The position numbers and the translations under genes were made by a program. From Apostichopus japonicus (taxonomy: Eukaryota > Echinodermata > Holothuroidea > Aspidochirotida > Stichopodidae): a DNA stretch of 64,000 nt. The stretch's first letter is position 1, and the number at the start of each line of letters is the position of its first letter. The stretch lies in NCBI RefSeq assembly GCF_037975245.1, contig NC_092582.1, positions 20,052,577 through 20,116,576 of the forward strand. Reading direction: 5' to 3'. The notes beneath the pieces are model-generated. The model saw nothing but the letters and a program-made list of their open reading frames with translations, searched no databases and was not told where the DNA came from. Of the stretch, positions 60,801 through 64,000 are shown piece by piece.

Positions 60801-63800
60801 CATAGACATTGCTGTCATCAGTCTTGAAGTTTCATAATGCCTAGTTGAGATACGATTCACCATAAACTGGAATGGCTCAGATCAATGAGTACTGGAGAAT
60901 GATGCTTTCATCATCAGATGTAAGATAGGGCAAGTTATTGTCATCATAGCCAACCAATCCAAGACTCATCGGATGATATTGATCTCATAATCACCAATAT
61001 AGAACAAGTAGCACAAAATTACACACAGCGCTTCCATATGTATACATATACCCTGCACACATGTGCACACACATACATCATGTATGCATGTATATAGAAA
61101 AAAGGCACCTGAAAAATCTACTTGGCTACCAGACAAATTCTCAAAGCCGACAAAGATGTACGTCTGCAGAAAAACCACATTTACTTCTTCTTATAATGGT
61201 GCCATCACATCTTACTTAACACTTGAAAATTGTAGTCTTTATTGGATAACCTCAATGTACACATTGATAACTGATACATTGGTATAAGAGAATAATAAAC
61301 TACAACATGAGGCAAACCCAATTTGCAAGCTTGCTGCATCTCAAGGTACTCACCCAGGTGGTCCATGATTGCCATATCCTCCGCCACCACCACCTCCACC
61401 GTGGCCTCCAGGGCCCATACCATGGCCACCATGACCCCCTGGTCCACCATGCATTCCTGGAGGTCCAGACTGTACAAAAACAACAAAATCATTCATATTG
61501 GACATTATTAGTAAGTAGATACCTCAATCAAACACAGGATGAACCAATTGGTTCACACACATATTCAAATGATACAAACACTATCACTGTTCTCTGACAG
61601 ACACCCACCCCAGTAAGTCCTTGTGTTTCATTGAATGATGCCTCTGAACTTGACTTCTTTGACCAACTGTTAAAACTACAAACAGAAGTGAGATATATTC
61701 TAGTATATGAGCAGAATTATCAGGATACTGGCAACATTACCAATATAAGAGAAGGGACTTATCTTCAACTTGGAGAGCAAATTACTTATATTCAATGATT
61801 TTGTAGTGAAATCTATCATTGGAAAATAGCAGTAGAGTGATTTCATGGTAAGTGGGGGGACGTTACATTAATGTAGACTAATCACACATACAGAGCATAG
61901 GAATTTATAGACATCACATATGTCAGAAATGTTTTGATCCTATGAACTCTCCTCATTTCCCCCTTCGCTAGCAACTCCCTGAAAGCCTACCTCTATGCTC
62001 TGAAAGTATGATTAGTTACCTTAATGTAACAGTGGATCTTTGAGGATGTTGTTCACAACAGGTATCTCACCCACCCCCTGATAATATTCAATGGGTTGCA
62101 TTGCTTGGCATTTCAATAAGCAACTTCTGCTGTCATACATACATTGACTTTGTCATCGATGAGCTGCTGTGCTATCTGCACCTCTGTGGGATTCCCTCTG
62201 ATGAAGAAAATCTTTGAACCAGGAGGGTCCAAATCCTCATTTCTGTTCACTTCGACATACGCCCCGGATTCATCCATGATACTCTTGATCGTCTCACCGT
62301 CTTGAATGAAAACAAAAACAAGTTACACATGATTCACTTCCACATTACTTGAAGCAGCTGGCTCCACTTTTCCATCAGATTCAGTTTTGTAAGGGTTATA
62401 AGATACTGAAGGATATATGAGCACTAAGTAGGTAAACCTTGCTTCAACAGTTAATGTAAGAAAACTGCTTTAACAACTTATCCTAGGCCTAGACTAGATG
62501 AATCCACTATGGTAGTTTTGTTGTAAAATACTTGTAAAAGCATCTGTTGTGACAAGTCAACAAATTTGCAATCAAGTGAATTGGATGACAAAGGAAGCTG
62601 TGCTTGTAAATACAATCTGTTTCTTCAAAAAACTGGAAGGTATGGCTCAGATCAATGAGTACTGGAGAATGATGCTTTCATCATCAGAAGTAAGATAGGG
62701 CAAGTTATTGTCATCATAGCCAACCAATCCCAGAATTATATCAAGAAATATTACAAAAACTATCTTTGAGTTTTCTTCAAGACTCTGGTTATATATTATT
62801 ATAAAACCTTTTTAACAGAAATTGCATATAAACTTGTGGTTATGCTTAAATTGTTAACAGCAACTTCCTTCACAAATTGTTCTTAACAAAAGAAAGAAGC
62901 AATTGAAACAATAGAATTCCTTGAAGACAGGATAAAATACATCAGTGAAAGGAAATGTTATAAATATTTTGTTCAACATATTACCATTGACTTACTTTTT
63001 CCGATTATCATGCCGCACTTATTACTTGGAACAAAATGTTCAACTTGGTCTCCTCGTCCGTATCCTCCACCGCCAAACCCACCTCTCCCACCAAATCCAC
63101 CTCGTCCTCCTCTAAATCCTCCTCGACCACGTCCTCTACCTCTGCCTCCTCCACCTATCTGCAAAGAACAGCAACATCAAATTACGTCACTCTGATATCA
63201 CTATGAGCTCATAAACAGAGATATCAATCATTCAATTTCAATACAGCCTGCAAAATTTATCAATAATTTAAAACATTTATAGCAAACAAGGATGCTGTGC
63301 AGACATTCTGACAAACATATATCCAACTTCAGTTTGCGGACCGTCAATCTTACAGAGGTATCATTTAGCTTGACGAATAAATGGAAGTGGTCTACTGAAT
63401 GGTAGTGGGTTGTTTTACCTGGGCACTGCTGAGGATATCTTGGATGAAGTTTCCAGCTTGCTTGACTGCTTCCACACTTCCACTGATGAGGGCTACCCTG
63501 TCAGGAGATTCAGGATCATCTAGACAAAATCAAATTAATATGTTGGTCACCAATTGTAGTGCTATGTTTATATACTCATACCATGGTTTTAAGAAATATT
63601 TTCATTCTTTATATACATATTTCACCTAAGTCTGAGCCACAAAAACCCTTCAATAGTTGCCCCATAAAGCTGTAAGGCATCCCCCTTATGACATCTAAAG
63701 TAAACATTCAGTAAGTATTCTAGGTCTTGTACCTTCTTTAAACTGTACTTTGGCTCCGGTCTCCAACTGGATGTTCTTAATCATGTCACCCTTTCGCCCG

Positions 63801-63835
63801 ATCACCATTCCGACCAAAGGCTTTGGGACCTTAAT
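55809..63835 (-). CDS. FUBP/KHSRP-family KH-domain protein, 3' nine coding exons
   Basis: Single-strand nucleic-acid binder; family members act on promoter DNA melting (MYC FUSE), splicing and mRNA decay, mostly in the nucleus. Exons in transcription order: 63835-63733, 63519-63419, 63158-62996, 62300-62143, 61469-61354, 59512-59410, 58804-58603, 57713-57630, 56149-55809. Phases agree; 1371 nt, 456 residues plus stop. The first two exons are KH3 (IKVPKPLVGMVIGRKGDMIK, GxxG loop GRKG). A Gly/Arg-rich linker then leads into KH4 (FVPSNKCGMIIGKNGETIKS, loop GKNG). A Gly/His/Pro linker follows, then a Gln-rich region with WNPYYNYYQQ and ADYYRQLATFY, the tyrosine-rich motifs of FUBP C-termini. KH1, KH2 and the start lie beyond the right edge. 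FUBP1, FUBP3 and KHSRP cannot be separated from this part. Confidence 0.93.
56735..57416. repeat. 88-bp tandem satellite, about 7.7 copies, in an FUBP intron
   Basis: The landmark CTCAGCTTAACTTCATTG recurs at 56823, 56911, 56999, 57087, 57175, 57263 and 57351 with exact 88-bp spacing. A diverged copy precedes it from about 56735. Units differ mainly at AGCAGCA(A/T)GTAATT. It lies in the intron between the last two coding exons. Confidence 0.97.
57850..57886. repeat. (TA)n microsatellite
   Basis: A run of about 18 TA units in an FUBP intron. Confidence 0.95.
60873..60952 (-). ncRNA. Box C/D snoRNA candidate, copy 1 (FUBP intron)
   Basis: About 80 nt on the host-gene strand. Terminal stem TGGC/GCCA, box C ATGATGA (60941-60947), box D' CTGA (60914-60917) directly joined to a C'-like ATGATGA (60908-60914), and box D CTGA (60877-60880) next to the closing stem. 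Guide candidates are the stretches upstream of D' (CCCTATCTTACAT) and D (CCAGTACTCATTGAT). It lies in the intron between 59512 and 61354. Target and name not recognised. Confidence 0.75.
62143..63158 (-). CDS. FUBP KH4 domain exons with RGG-like linker
   Basis: Exon 63158-62996 encodes a Gly/Arg/Phe-rich linker (RGGFRGGRGGFGGRGG type) and the first half of KH4. Exon 62300-62143 encodes the second half, ETIKSIMDESGAYVEVNRN to VQIAQQLIDDKVN. The intron splits the Asn codon of the GKNG loop (A|AC). It contains one of the two snoRNA candidates. Confidence 0.93.
62643..62722 (-). ncRNA. Box C/D snoRNA candidate, copy 2 (another FUBP intron)
   Basis: Same boxes and stem as copy 1: box C 62711-62717, D' 62684-62687, D 62647-62650. 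Across the 80 nt only one base differs (62689 A versus 60919 T), two bases upstream of D'. Similarity fades within about 10-15 bases outside the stem, while surrounding intron sequence is unrelated. It lies in the intron between 62300 and 62996, which splits KH4. Confidence 0.75.
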
Positions 63836-64000
63836 CTGTAAGCAAGCAAAAAGCAAGAGAATCATAATAAACTTCTTCTGAACAAATCCCTGTATTTGAC
63901 TAAGAGCAAATATACCATCAATTGATCACAACTTAATTAAAAAGTACGCAAGTCCCATGGCCATTGCCCGTCAACATGACTATATCTCTATATGTAGTCA

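Overview
This is an AT-rich eukaryotic window with intron-rich genes, standard GT-AG splicing, many satellites and many transposable-element remnants. The gene content is animal. The mix of CR1/Jockey-like LINEs, hAT-type non-autonomous elements and a THAP-domain transposon, together with the divergence of the genes from vertebrate ones, suggests a marine invertebrate. An invertebrate deuterostome such as an echinoderm is my guess; this is inference and no species was identified.

Layout. (1) 1-30474, plus strand: the 3' 22 exons of a BAG6 (BAT3/Scythe) orthologue. The ubiquitin-like N-terminus lies off the left edge. Exon phases agree throughout and give about 1183 codons ending at TAG 30472-30474. 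Its introns carry a hAT-type insertion with a perfect 8-bp target duplication, a pyrimidine microsatellite, and a 45-bp minisatellite whose every unit copies the 5' splice site. The last intron is 14.9 kb and holds a THAP transposon remnant, 92-bp and 215-bp satellites and a LINE. A 39-bp minisatellite starts about 35 bases after the stop. (2) 31.2-44.8 kb: no host gene. It holds a 1.86-kb solo LTR with a perfect 5-bp target duplication, a U2 snRNA 5'-end fragment, a perfect 35-bp palindrome and a field of foldback motifs. (3) 44778-46442, plus: an SLC10 (sodium/bile-acid cotransporter family) gene, uninterrupted over the transporter core. (4) 46.4-55.8 kb: repeats, including a 1.6-kb inverted-repeat element, and a LINE fragment carrying a nested 365-bp hAT-type MITE with an 8-bp target duplication. 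(5) 55809-63835, minus: the 3' nine coding exons of an FUBP (far-upstream-element binding protein)/KHSRP-family gene, covering KH3, KH4 and the Gln/Tyr-rich tail; it continues past the right edge. Two of its introns carry nearly identical 80-nt box C/D snoRNA candidates on the host strand.

The three genes have unrelated jobs (protein triage chaperone, membrane transporter, RNA/DNA-binding regulator); nothing suggests they act as one system. The strongest unusual signals are the splice-donor minisatellite in BAG6, the paired intronic C/D snoRNAs in FUBP, and the U2-headed repeat fragment.
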